Positions 10,125-18,106 of a stretch of 64,000 nt of DNA are shown in pieces. Under the pieces are notes generated by a model that was given only the letters and a program-made list of their open reading frames with translations, was not told the origin of the DNA and did no database searches. Where the stretch lies: the NCBI RefSeq assembly GCF_009909145.1, contig NZ_JAAAPJ010000013.1, forward strand, positions 1 through 64,000, read 5' to 3'. How positions within the stretch are numbered: the stretch's first letter is position 1; every line of letters begins with the position of its first letter. The DNA comes from Corallococcus silvisoli (GTDB lineage: Bacteria > Myxococcota > Myxococcia > Myxococcales > Myxococcaceae). A program made the translations under genes and the position numbers.

Positions 10125-11096
10125 TCACGGGCCCTGGGGGCCGGGGCTGGCGTTGCCGCCGTCGGTGACGTAGCGCCACTGTCCATCCGCCTGCCGGCGC
10201 CAGATGGTGAGGTACTTGATGTGGTCCACCGCCGACGGGCCCTGCTCGCTCTTCTCGGAGTAGGCGGCACGCCCCACCGTGTACGCGAGGTCCCCGGAGC
10301 CGGCCGCGTCCCCGAGCACCGGCTCCCAGCGCAGGTCGACCTTGTCGATGGTGAACGGCGCATACGCCTTCGCGATGGCGCCGTGGCCGAAGATGCCGGC
10401 GGACCCGATGAGCAGCACCGCGTCCTCGGCGGCATAGGAGGCGAAGGCCTTGCCCATGCCCTCCTGGATGGACTGGGTGGAGAAGGCGATGTCCGCGGCC
10501 TTCGCCTCTTCCAGCACCGCGGCGGGCGCCAGCGCGCGAGGCGCCGCGGCCGGCAGCGTGGACGAGGGCGTGAAGCCCGCGGGCGGCGTCATCGGCGTCT
10601 TGTCCGCGTTGCGCACCGCCGCCGCCACGCGCCACTGCCCGTCCGGCTGCCGCTTCCACGTGGTGATGTAGCGCCCGGTGGGCCGCACCGACGTGCCGCC
10701 TGACTCCACCGACGCGTTGCCCAGCGAGTAGCCCAACGTCCCGTCCGCGCTCACGTCCCAGCGCACGGGCGTCCAGCGCACCTTGCCCTCGGCCTCCAGC
10801 GGGTGCGCGGCGAGCCACGCGCGGATGGCCTCCTTGCCCCGCTGGGCGTACACGCCGTCCACCAGCAGCACCGCGTCGTCCGCGACGAACTCCGCGAACG
10901 CCTGCGCGGAGCCCACCTTCTCCGCCGCGTCGGACATGGCCTGGTCGGCGGCCCGCAGCCCCGCGCGCGCATCCTCCAACGACTGCCGCGCCATGCCCGT
11001 ACCGACCTCCGCGCCCGGCCCGGAGCCCTTCGCTCCACCGCACCCCGTGGCTCCCAGTGCCGCGACGACAAGCGCACCCGCGAACATCCGTTTCAT
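10125..11096 (-). CDS. Lipoprotein with two tandem SnoaL/DUF4440 (NTF2-like) domains
   Basis: 323 residues with a lipoprotein signal (A-T-G-C, C19), so it should sit in the cell envelope. Two copies of the same NTF2-like fold follow, about 45-165 and 190-315. The copies share the pattern FVADDAVLLVDG / YAAEDAVLLIGS, then YSLGNASVES / YTVGRAAYSE, then TTWKRQPDGQWRV / LTIWRRQADGQWRY, showing an internal duplication. NTF2-like proteins of this type (DUF4440) bind small ligands or act as ketosteroid-isomerase-like enzymes; no clear catalytic residue can be assigned here and the role is unknown. It is divergent from the S45 acylase across 254 bases. Start at 11096 follows CCAGGAC on the coding strand. 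Confidence 0.8.
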   Translation of the reverse strand: MKRMFAGALVVAALGATGCGGAKGSGPGAEVGTGMARQSLEDARAGLRAADQAMSDAAEKVGSAQAFAEFVADDAVLLVDGVYAQRGKEAIRAWLAAHPLEAEGKVRWTPVRWDVSADGTLGYSLGNASVESGGTSVRPTGRYITTWKRQPDGQWRVAAAVRNADKTPMTPPAGFTPSSTLPAAAPRALAPAAVLEEAKAADIAFSTQSIQEGMGKAFASYAAEDAVLLIGSAGIFGHGAIAKAYAPFTIDKVDLRWEPVLGDAAGSGDLAYTVGRAAYSEKSEQGPSAVDHIKYLTIWRRQADGQWRYVTDGGNASPGPQGP

Positions 11097-11350
11097 GTCC
11101 TGGTTTCCTTTCCTTCAGACACCGGGCCCATGCGCCGTGGCCAACCGGGCTCCCGGATGGCCCCAAGCCATACACGCAATCAAAGAAGTCCGCTCGCCTC
11201 CGGAAAAGCCCCGCGAGCCCCCAAGGTCGCGACTGAAACACCCTCCTGTCTCGCCGCCCTCGCGCGTCCCACGGGGGACGGCGCGATCCAGGAATGATGC
11301 GTTTCTACAATTAGGAGGGAATTTCTCACCACCGTGAAAGGAACCCCTCG

Positions 11351-13807
11351 ATGCATGGACGTGCTGGAAGGACCCGGGGCGGCCGGCTGCTCCCGCTGAC
11401 GGCGCTGCTGCTGGCCACCGCCTGTGAGCCGCGCGCCGCGACGCCCGCGACGCAGGCCCCGGAGGGCCCCGTGGCGTCGGTGAAGCTGGGCGCGGGCAGC
11501 CTCTCCGCCACCGTGCGGAGGACGGCGCACGGCATCCCCCACGTGCTGGCGGACGACTTCGCCGGCCTGGGTTACGGCTACGGCTACGCGTTCGCGCAGG
11601 ACAACCTCTGCGAGCTGGCGGACGTGCTGGTGACGGTGAACGCGGAGCGCGCCCGCTACTTCGGGCCGGACGCCACGTACCTGTCGGCCCTGGGCGGCAA
11701 CCTCAACAACCTGAAGAGCGACTTCTTCTACCAGTCCGTCCTGGACGACGGCACCGTGGACGCCCTGCTGGCGAAGCCCCCGCCCCTGGGCCCCTCCCAG
11801 GATGCGCGCGAGCTGGTGCGCGGCTTCGCGGCGGGCATCAACCGCTACCTGCGCGACACCGGCGTGGACGCGCTGCCGGACGCGCGCTGCCGGGGCGCCG
11901 CCTGGGTGCGGCCCATCACCGAGCACGACCTGTACCTGCGCTACTACCAGCTGAGCCTCTTCGCCAGCTCCGGCTTCTTCCTGGACGCGCTGGTGGACGC
12001 GAAGCCCCCCACCCTGCTGCCGGACGGCACGCTGCCCCTGCCGCTGCCCGTGCCCGCGACCCTGGACCGCGACGTCTTCCCGCGCTCCGAATCGCTGGGC
12101 CTGGGCAGCAACGCCTTCGGCCTGGGCAGTGAGGCCACTCGCAACGGCAAGGGCATGCTGCTGGCCAACCCGCACTTCCCCTGGGAGGGTTCGGAGCGCT
12201 TCTACCAGGCGCACCTCACCGTGCCGGGCAAGCTCAACGTCAGCGGCGCCAGCCTCCTGGGCGTGCCCGCCATCCTCATCGGGCACAACGAGACGCTGGC
12301 CTGGAGCCACACCGTCTCCACCGCGTACCGCTTCACCCCGTTCGAGCTGAAGCTCGTCCCGGGCTTCCCCACGAAGTACCTGTACGACGGACAGGTTCGG
12401 GAGATGACCACCCGCACGGTGACGGTGCGGGCGCGCGAAGCGGACGGCACGCTCACGTCCCGCCAGCACACGTTCTACCGCACGCACCTGGGCCCGATGA
12501 TGGAGTACCCCTCCGGCCTGATGACCTGGAACGGGCTCACGGGCTACGCGTTCCATGACGCCAACGCCACCAACCTGCGCGTGCTGGACACCTTCTTCGC
12601 CATGGACCGCGCGACGAGCGTGGAGGAGCTGCGCCTGGCGCAGAACACTTGGCAGGGCATCCCGTGGGTGAACACTGTCGCCGCGGACGCCCAGGGCCAC
12701 GCGTCCTACGCGGACATGGGCGTCGTGCCCCACGTCACCGACGACAAGCTCCTGCGCTGCGTGCTGTCTCCCATCCCGCTGCTCGTCCTCCAGACCGCGG
12801 GGCTGCCGGTGCTGGACGGCTCGCGCTCCGACTGCGCCGTGGGCACCGACGCGGACGCGGTGGAGCCGGGCATCTTCGGCCCGGGCCGCCTGCCGCGCCT
12901 GACGCGCGCCGACTACGTGACCAACTCCAACGACAGCTACTGGCTGCCCAACCCCGCCCAGCCCCTCACCGGCTTCCCGCGCATCCTGGGCGGGGAGAAG
13001 AACGTGCGCAGCCTGCGCACCCGCATGGGCCTGAAGATGGTGCAGGGCCGCCTGTCCGGCACCGACGGCCTGGAGGGCCAGCGCTTCACGCTGGAGCAGC
13101 TGCAGGCCGTGACGTTCAACAACCGCGTCCTGTCCGGAGAGCTGCTGCGCGACGCAGCGGTGGCGCTGTGCCGCCGCACGCCCTTCGTGCTGATGCCGGA
13201 CCTCACCTTCGAGGACCTGCGCCCCGCCTGCCCCGTGCTGGCCGCGTGGGACCTGAAGGGCAACCTGGACAGCCGGGGCGAGCTGCTCTGGCGCGTGTTC
13301 ATCTTCAGCGTGGTGGGCGTCACGGGCGGGCCGTACCTGGTCCCCTTCAACGCGAACGACCCCGTCAACACGCCCCGCACGCTCAACACCCTGAACCCGC
13401 AGGTGGCCCAGTCCCTGGGCACCGCCATCCGCACCCTGCGCGCCCGCGGCATCGCGCTGGACGCGACGACGGGCTCCGTGCAGGGCAAGCGCAAGAACGG
13501 CGTCTTCCATCCCATCCACGGCTGCAGCCATGAAGAGGGCTGCTTCAACCAGATTGGCAACCAGCTCCTGCCGGACAACACCTACGAGCCCGTCCTGGGC
13601 TCCAGCTTCGTCATGGCCGTGTCCTTCACCGACGCGGGCCCCGTGGCGAAGTCCGTCCTCACCTACTCCCAGTCCACCAACGCGGCCTCGCCCTGGTTCG
13701 CGGACCAGACGGCCCTGTTCTCCCAGAAGCAGTGGGTGGACATGCGCTTCACGGAGGCGGAGATCGCCAGCGACCCGGCGCTGACCGTCACGCGACTGCA
13801 GGAGTAG
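11351..13807 (+). CDS. Penicillin/acyl-homoserine-lactone acylase family protein (peptidase S45, Ntn hydrolase)
   Basis: Exported amidase of 818 residues that should be made as a precursor and cut itself into two chains. The N-terminus has a signal with a possible lipobox (A-T-A-C, C25). The alpha-chain region includes RTAHGIPHVLADDFAGLGYGYGYAFAQDNL, split here as RTAHGIPHV and GYGYAFAQDNL, typical of the family. The autocatalytic site is GLGSNAFGLG, with Ser253 expected to become the N-terminal nucleophile of the beta chain. LGVPAILIGHNETLAWSHT follows as in other S45 enzymes. Substrates of the family include beta-lactams and acyl-homoserine lactones; quorum quenching is possible but unproven here. 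AAAGGAA lies 8 bases before the ATG. Divergent from the DUF4440 lipoprotein. Confidence 0.88.
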   Translation: MHGRAGRTRGGRLLPLTALLLATACEPRAATPATQAPEGPVASVKLGAGSLSATVRRTAHGIPHVLADDFAGLGYGYGYAFAQDNLCELADVLVTVNAERARYFGPDATYLSALGGNLNNLKSDFFYQSVLDDGTVDALLAKPPPLGPSQDARELVRGFAAGINRYLRDTGVDALPDARCRGAAWVRPITEHDLYLRYYQLSLFASSGFFLDALVDAKPPTLLPDGTLPLPLPVPATLDRDVFPRSESLGLGSNAFGLGSEATRNGKGMLLANPHFPWEGSERFYQAHLTVPGKLNVSGASLLGVPAILIGHNETLAWSHTVSTAYRFTPFELKLVPGFPTKYLYDGQVREMTTRTVTVRAREADGTLTSRQHTFYRTHLGPMMEYPSGLMTWNGLTGYAFHDANATNLRVLDTFFAMDRATSVEELRLAQNTWQGIPWVNTVAADAQGHASYADMGVVPHVTDDKLLRCVLSPIPLLVLQTAGLPVLDGSRSDCAVGTDADAVEPGIFGPGRLPRLTRADYVTNSNDSYWLPNPAQPLTGFPRILGGEKNVRSLRTRMGLKMVQGRLSGTDGLEGQRFTLEQLQAVTFNNRVLSGELLRDAAVALCRRTPFVLMPDLTFEDLRPACPVLAAWDLKGNLDSRGELLWRVFIFSVVGVTGGPYLVPFNANDPVNTPRTLNTLNPQVAQSLGTAIRTLRARGIALDATTGSVQGKRKNGVFHPIHGCSHEEGCFNQIGNQLLPDNTYEPVLGSSFVMAVSFTDAGPVAKSVLTYSQSTNAASPWFADQTALFSQKQWVDMRFTEAEIASDPALTVTRLQE

Positions 13808-13813
13808 TCAAAG

Positions 13814-13900
13814 CCAGACAGGGGAGAGTCCCCGAAGGGTCCGGTCCTTCGCGCGCACGCCGGAGGGCCGGACCCGCCGCTTCACGGGTGTCTGGGTTTT
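13814..13900. terminator. Nested hairpins between convergent genes
   Basis: An outer 7-bp stem (CCAGACA 13814-13820 with TGTCTGG 13889-13895) encloses a small GGGGA/TCCCC hairpin (13821-13833) and an 11-bp stem with one G-U pair (13837-13847 with 13865-13875). The outer stem is followed by GTTTT. It fills the gap between the acylase and yceI stops and probably ends transcription for the acylase. Confidence 0.5.
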
Positions 13901-14436
13901 CAGCCCTGCGCGGGCGTGGCCTGGATGTCCAGCTCCACGTCCACCTTCTCGCCAATGAGCCAGCCCCCGTTGTCGAGCGCCTTGTTCCACTGGATGCCGA
14001 AGTCGGAGCGCTGGAGCGACGTGCGCGCCGAATAGAGCAGCCGCGTCTGCCCCCAGGGGTCCCGGGTGGTGGACAGGTAGCGCGCCTCCAGCAGCACGGG
14101 CCGCGTCACCCGGCGCAGCGTCAGCTCTCCCTGGAGCTGGAAGCCCGTGGCCCCCACCGGGTGCGACTGGCTGGCCTTGAACGTGAGGTGCGGGATCGCC
14201 TCCGCGTCCAGGAACTCCGGTGAGCGCAGGTGCGCGTCACGCTCGGGATTTCCGGTGTAGATGCTGGCGGCCTCCACCCGCACGTCCACTTCACCTTGCG
14301 TGGGGGTTCGCGGGTCCACCCGCAGGGTGCCGGACACCCGCTCGAAGCGCCCGTGGACGCGGGCCACCACCATGTGACGGGCAATGAAGAGCACGGCCGA
14401 ATGCGCCGGATCGATGGTCCAGAGAGGCAGGGGCAT
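13900..14436 (-). CDS. YceI family protein (lipocalin-like, isoprenoid-binding fold)
   Basis: 178 residues, close to the usual YceI length without a signal peptide. The family signature is complete: WTIDPAHSAVLFIARHMVV at the N-terminus, GRFERVSGTLRVD, the VEAASIYTGNPERDAHLRSPEFLDAE block, and a C-terminal DFGIQWNKALDNGGWLIGEKVDVELDI. The family forms a beta-barrel that holds a polyisoprenoid in E. coli YceI; the biological role is unclear. No signal peptide is present at the Met at 14436; an upstream GTG in frame (14514) does not add one, so it is probably cytoplasmic, unlike E. coli YceI. No good Shine-Dalgarno site precedes the chosen start. It converges on the acylase. Confidence 0.88.
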   Translation of the reverse strand: MPLPLWTIDPAHSAVLFIARHMVVARVHGRFERVSGTLRVDPRTPTQGEVDVRVEAASIYTGNPERDAHLRSPEFLDAEAIPHLTFKASQSHPVGATGFQLQGELTLRRVTRPVLLEARYLSTTRDPWGQTRLLYSARTSLQRSDFGIQWNKALDNGGWLIGEKVDVELDIQATPAQG

Positions 14437-14611
14437 GGATGGGGGCTCGTGGGGGAGTACGAGGGGGGGGGAACGACCGCACGGGAAAGTATCAATGCCA
14501 TTACAAATTGACACGCCTCAATCCATTCCCAGACGCTCCGTACGGGCCAGCAAGCCCCTCGATAAACGCGCTTCCTGAGGTCTCAAGAATCGCTCGGTGT
14601 TTGGTTGATAA

Positions 14612-14629
14612 GGATTGTCAGGCCAATCC
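14612..14629. promoter_or_regulatory. Inverted repeat GGATTG-N6-CAATCC
   Basis: A perfect 6-bp dyad with a 6-base spacer lies in a relatively A/T-rich part of the yceI / Cys-rich lipoprotein divergent region, about 95 bases before the lipoprotein start. It could be an operator or a short RNA hairpin. No protein can be assigned to it. Confidence 0.3.
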
Positions 14630-14721
14630 CCGAAAGGCAGACTTCACTGCGGGTGAATGCGACACATTCTCCCTCGGCGCATGACGTGCCTGGGCGGTGT
14701 CCCCACCCGGAGGAGTCCATC

Positions 14722-15456
14722 GTGAAGGTCCTGCATTGGAGCGTGGCGGCAGTGATGTGGTTCGCCGTGGGCTGTGGGAGCGTGGCGGAGGAGGCGCCCC
14801 CCGTGGAGTCGCTGGCCACGCAGGAGTCGGGGCTGCGGGCCTGTACGTCGTCGCTCGACTGCGTCTCCGGCTGTACGTGCACCAGCAACCAGTGCGTCTC
14901 GGCTTTCGGTCCGCCGCCGCCCGCGGGCTACTGCGACACGGCGCCCGTGCGCGCCTGCACCACGGGAGCGGACTGCCTCTCCGGCTGCAACTGCGTGGGC
15001 AACGTCTGCGTCGACAACGGGTTCAGCCCTCCGAAGAACTGCCTGTTGGCGCCGCCGGACGCCTATGAGAACGACAACGCGCACACCTCCGCCTCGTCGT
15101 ATCCGGGCTCGCCGCAGCTCAACCACTCGTTCCACGTCCAGAACGACGTGGACTGGGTGCTGGTGGCCACGCCGGTGAACCAGGTGATGACGGTGGAGAC
15201 CTACAACCTGCGCAACGGCCCCACGATGCGCGTGGACATCTACGCGTACACCTACGCCACCCGCACGCTGGGCCAGCTCCTGGCGTCCACCCAGACGACG
15301 GTGTGCTCGCAAATCACCCCGTCGTGCCAGATGTACCGGACCACGGCCAACGTCGTGGCGGGCGGCGTCTACGCGGTGAAGGTGACGGACCTGCGCGGCG
15401 TCCCGGCGGGGAGCGACTGGCGCCCCACCGCCATGTATGACCTGAAGATGTACTGA
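14722..15456 (+). CDS. Cys-rich lipoprotein with PPC-like C-terminal domain
   Basis: 244 residues starting at GTG 14722, chosen because AGGAG lies 6 bases upstream and the signal peptide begins there; the frame is open further up to 14605. The lipobox is A-V-G-C (C18). Two copies of a small Cys module follow: residues 41-58 and 79-96, each with the spacing C-x5-C-x3-C-x-C-x4-C. A further pair, C71 and C105 region, may link them. The C-terminal 140 residues (YENDNAHTSASSYPGS onward, with DVDWVLVATPVNQVMTVET) look like a bacterial pre-peptidase (PPC) beta-sandwich. Likely a surface or periplasmic binding protein; exact role unknown. Its stop is 4 bases from the recX stop on the other strand. 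Confidence 0.75.
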   Translation: MKVLHWSVAAVMWFAVGCGSVAEEAPPVESLATQESGLRACTSSLDCVSGCTCTSNQCVSAFGPPPPAGYCDTAPVRACTTGADCLSGCNCVGNVCVDNGFSPPKNCLLAPPDAYENDNAHTSASSYPGSPQLNHSFHVQNDVDWVLVATPVNQVMTVETYNLRNGPTMRVDIYAYTYATRTLGQLLASTQTTVCSQITPSCQMYRTTANVVAGGVYAVKVTDLRGVPAGSDWRPTAMYDLKMY

Positions 15457-15460
15457 GCCT

Positions 15461-16048
15461 TCAGCGGCGGGGCGGCGCGTCGTCCGCCGTCCCGTCGACG
15501 ATGCGCTTCGCGATGGCGAAGGAGAAGCCCGCGCGCGCGAGCGCCGCCAGGTCCTTCTGGCGGTGGTCCGCGCGCGTGCTGGGGTCCCGCCGGAAGGGGC
15601 CCAGCCGCTTCTTGCGCGCCCAGATGAGGGCGGCGGCGTCCTCGGACACGTCCTGGGTGGCCTCCGCCAGCTTCTCCTGCACCAGCTCCGGCGCCACGCC
15701 CTTCATCCGCAGCTTCTGGGTGATGACCCGCGCGCTGCGGCCCGACGCGCGCAGCGAGTGCACGCGCGTCTCCGCGTAGGTCCGGTCGTTGATGAGGCCG
15801 TTGCGGATGAGCTTCTCCGCCAGCGCGTCCACCCACCCCATCGCCTCCGAGCGGTCGCCGCCATGGAACTTCACGGACCGGTCCACCCTGCGCGCCAGCA
15901 CGCGCTTGAGCTGGCTCACCGTGGCCGCGTACCGCTTGAGGTAGTGCAGCGCGGCGTTCTCCAGGTAGCGCGGCGACACCTTCCGGGGCGGCTTCGGCTT
16001 GCGGGGCTCCCGGCGGCGCTCGGCGTCCCTGTCGGTTGGATCATCCAT
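15461..16048 (-). CDS. recX: Regulatory protein RecX
   Basis: Cytoplasmic modulator of RecA filaments, 195 residues. A basic, Arg/Lys-rich leader of about 25 residues precedes three RecX helical repeats, with NAALHYLKRYAATVSQLKRVL in the first (cited in part: ALHYLKRYAATVSQL), NGLINDRTYAETRVHSLRAS in the middle and IWARKKRLGPFRRDP near the C-terminus. Length and motifs are normal for bacterial RecX. recA is not in the window, which is common outside the recA-recX operon type. Upstream on the same strand lies the royal-jelly-type gene, 92 bases away. The start at 16048 is the first Met before the conserved part; it lacks a strong Shine-Dalgarno site. Confidence 0.88.
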   Translation of the reverse strand: MDDPTDRDAERRREPRKPKPPRKVSPRYLENAALHYLKRYAATVSQLKRVLARRVDRSVKFHGGDRSEAMGWVDALAEKLIRNGLINDRTYAETRVHSLRASGRSARVITQKLRMKGVAPELVQEKLAEATQDVSEDAAALIWARKKRLGPFRRDPSTRADHRQKDLAALARAGFSFAIAKRIVDGTADDAPPRR

Positions 16049-16140
16049 GGCGGGACAGCTCTACCACCCGGGTCCGACCCATGGGGATGCGTCGGCTCCC
16101 CCACCGGCACGCCGCGCCAGGGCCCGGCCGGCCGCACGCC

Positions 16141-17316
16141 CTACCCCGCGGGCGAGCGCACCGTGGGAGGGGGCTCCTTGGGGATGCGCACCAGCAGGTA
16201 GGGAGGCTCGCGTCGGTCCTTCCCGCCGTTGAAGTCCGGCAGCCGGTTCCACTGGCCCAGCGTCACGTAGACATAGCGGGCGTCGACGAAGATGCCGTCG
16301 GGCCAGATGAAGCGCGGGTCGTACGCCAGCCGCTCGAAGGTGCCGTCCGGCGAGCGGCGCAGGATGGCGTCGTGCTCGAAGTCGGTGGTGTAGAGGCGGC
16401 CCTGCGCGTCCTCCGCCAGGCCGTCCGCGGCGCCCTTCTCCCCCTCGTCGCGCACGTTGGCGGCCAGCTGCACGTCGGAGGCGGCGGGGTTCGCCAGCAC
16501 GTCCGTGGGGATGCTGTAGAGGCGGTGGCTGCTCAGGGGCGAGTAGTACAGCCGCCGCCCACCCTCGCCCAGCGCGACCCCGTCCACGCCGCCCACGGGG
16601 AACGTGGGGTGCTTCGCGTCGTAGGTGAGCGCGCGCCCCTCCAGCATCGTGAGGAAGCCCGGGTCGGGCTGGGTGGACGGGTGCGTGGCCAGGACGCGCC
16701 GCTGCCTGCCGGAGGCCAGGTCCACCACCACGAGCGCGGGCGAGGTGCCGAAGGAGGAGTCGGCCACGTAGGCCGTTCCCTTCGCGCCGTGCCCCAGGTC
16801 CACGCGCAGGTCGTTCATGTGGCTGTCGGGGCGCAGCACGGGCGGCTTCAACGTCACGCTGGCGAAGACCTCGTTGGTCCGAGGGTCGATGCCGACGACC
16901 TTCGCGCCGCCCTCCGGGATGTCGTGGCCCTTGCGCTTGCCATCGTCGATGACCCACAGGCGGCCCAGGCGGTCCGTCGTCATGCCGTGCACCGACAGCA
17001 GGCGCTTCTCCGGAGGCGCGTCCGACGGCAGGCTCATGGCCTCGGACGGATAGGGCACGAGCCGCCCGTCCTTCAGCTCCGCCAGGGTGGCGCTCGCGTG
17101 GTCGTCCGCATGCCGAGGGAAGCCCACGAAGACGCGGCCCTCCGGCGTCACCGCGATGCCGGACGGGCCCGGCCCCTCCATCCGCGCCAGCACCTCCACG
17201 GAGCCCGCGGGCGCCGTCCCAGGGTCGGTGGCGTCGGGCTGGGCGTGGGCCGGGCCTCCCGCCACCCCCGCGAGCACGGCGACCATCGGGACCAGGGAGG
17301 TGGCGAACCAGGGCAC
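16141..17316 (-). CDS. Major royal jelly protein (MRJP/yellow)-related, exported beta-propeller
   Basis: 391 residues starting at GTG 17316, chosen because AAGGAG lies 6 bases upstream and a signal peptide ending P-A-H-A begins there; the frame remains open to 17445. The mature part reads as a six-bladed propeller of the MRJP type, with GIAVTPEGRVFVGFPRHAD, the MTTDRLGRLWVIDDGK block, VGGVDGVALGEGGRRLYYSP and SHRLYSIPT, and FIWPDGIFVDARYVYVT. Bacterial members are related to SMP-30/gluconolactonase-like propellers and have no firmly known substrate. It is divergent from the YCII gene across 244 bases in which I see no clear operator. Location should be periplasmic or extracellular. Confidence 0.85.
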   Translation of the reverse strand: MPWFATSLVPMVAVLAGVAGGPAHAQPDATDPGTAPAGSVEVLARMEGPGPSGIAVTPEGRVFVGFPRHADDHASATLAELKDGRLVPYPSEAMSLPSDAPPEKRLLSVHGMTTDRLGRLWVIDDGKRKGHDIPEGGAKVVGIDPRTNEVFASVTLKPPVLRPDSHMNDLRVDLGHGAKGTAYVADSSFGTSPALVVVDLASGRQRRVLATHPSTQPDPGFLTMLEGRALTYDAKHPTFPVGGVDGVALGEGGRRLYYSPLSSHRLYSIPTDVLANPAASDVQLAANVRDEGEKGAADGLAEDAQGRLYTTDFEHDAILRRSPDGTFERLAYDPRFIWPDGIFVDARYVYVTLGQWNRLPDFNGGKDRREPPYLLVRIPKEPPPTVRSPAG

Positions 17317-17560
17317 GGGAGGCTCCTTCGCGGGGTTGGGGGTGAGCGTGGACACAGGGAAGACCGGACGCGCCCTGCCCCCCTGCGTCATCGTGTGCAC
17401 CTCCGCCCCCAGCGCCCACCCCTCCCGGCGGGCGGGCCACCTCACGACGACCCGTTCCCCACCGGACGCCGGCGCCCGAAAGTGGTGGCCCCCGTCGATT
17501 CACGGCACGGTGATTCGTCGCGCGGACAGAACCACGAACCGCCCCCACCTGGAGCCCCCC

Positions 17561-18001
17561 ATGCGATTCATCATCCTCCCCCGCCCGTCCACCCCGGAGC
17601 CCACGCCCGCTCCGGCCGACGCGCCCTTCGACGAGGCCGTCTTCATCGCGCAGATGAAATACAACGAGGAGATGCACCAGGCGGGCGTGCTGGTCGCATC
17701 CGAAGGGCTCAGCCACGCCTCGGGCGGCGCGCACATCGTCTTCAAGGACGGGAAGTCCACCGTGAAGGACGGCCCCTACACCGAGACGAAGGAGCTCATC
17801 GGCGGCTTCTATGTGCTGGAGGTCGAATCCAAGGAGGAGGCCATCGCGTGGGCCCGCCGCTACCCGGGCGGCATGGGCAACGACGATGTGCTGGAGGTCC
17901 GCCCCCTCACCGGGAGCGAGGACCTTCCTCCCGAACTGCTGACGCTCATCACGAAGGCGGCCCCCACCTGGAGCCAGACCTTCAACAAGAAGACGTCGTG
18001 A
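17561..18001 (+). CDS. YCII-related protein (DGPF-type, possible transcription-linked enzyme fold)
   Basis: 146 residues, cytoplasmic. The family signature is clear: a MRFIILPR start, an FIAQMKYNEEMHQAGVLVAS helix, KDGPYTETKELIGGFYVLEV, and SKEEAIAWARRYPGG. YCII proteins have a ferredoxin-like alpha/beta fold with a His-Asp pair; the YciI relatives are putative hydrolases or dehydrochlorinase-like enzymes, and many lie beside sigma factors, though none is here. The start at 17561 has GGAG 6 bases upstream; the frame is open further up but without family similarity. Function is not known beyond the family. Confidence 0.88.
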   Translation: MRFIILPRPSTPEPTPAPADAPFDEAVFIAQMKYNEEMHQAGVLVASEGLSHASGGAHIVFKDGKSTVKDGPYTETKELIGGFYVLEVESKEEAIAWARRYPGGMGNDDVLEVRPLTGSEDLPPELLTLITKAAPTWSQTFNKKTS

Positions 18002-18106
18002 CAAAGACGTCGCGACAAGCCGTCGTCACGTGTCCGTGACACAGGGCATTTCCGTTGTTGTCAGTGGGTCATGCTATGCGGCGCTTCCCCTTCCAGGAGG
18101 CTTCAC

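Noticed and set aside
14501..14513. TTGACA as a -35 box for the Cys-rich lipoprotein
   Set aside because: No -10 element lies at the right distance and the gene start is about 200 bases away.
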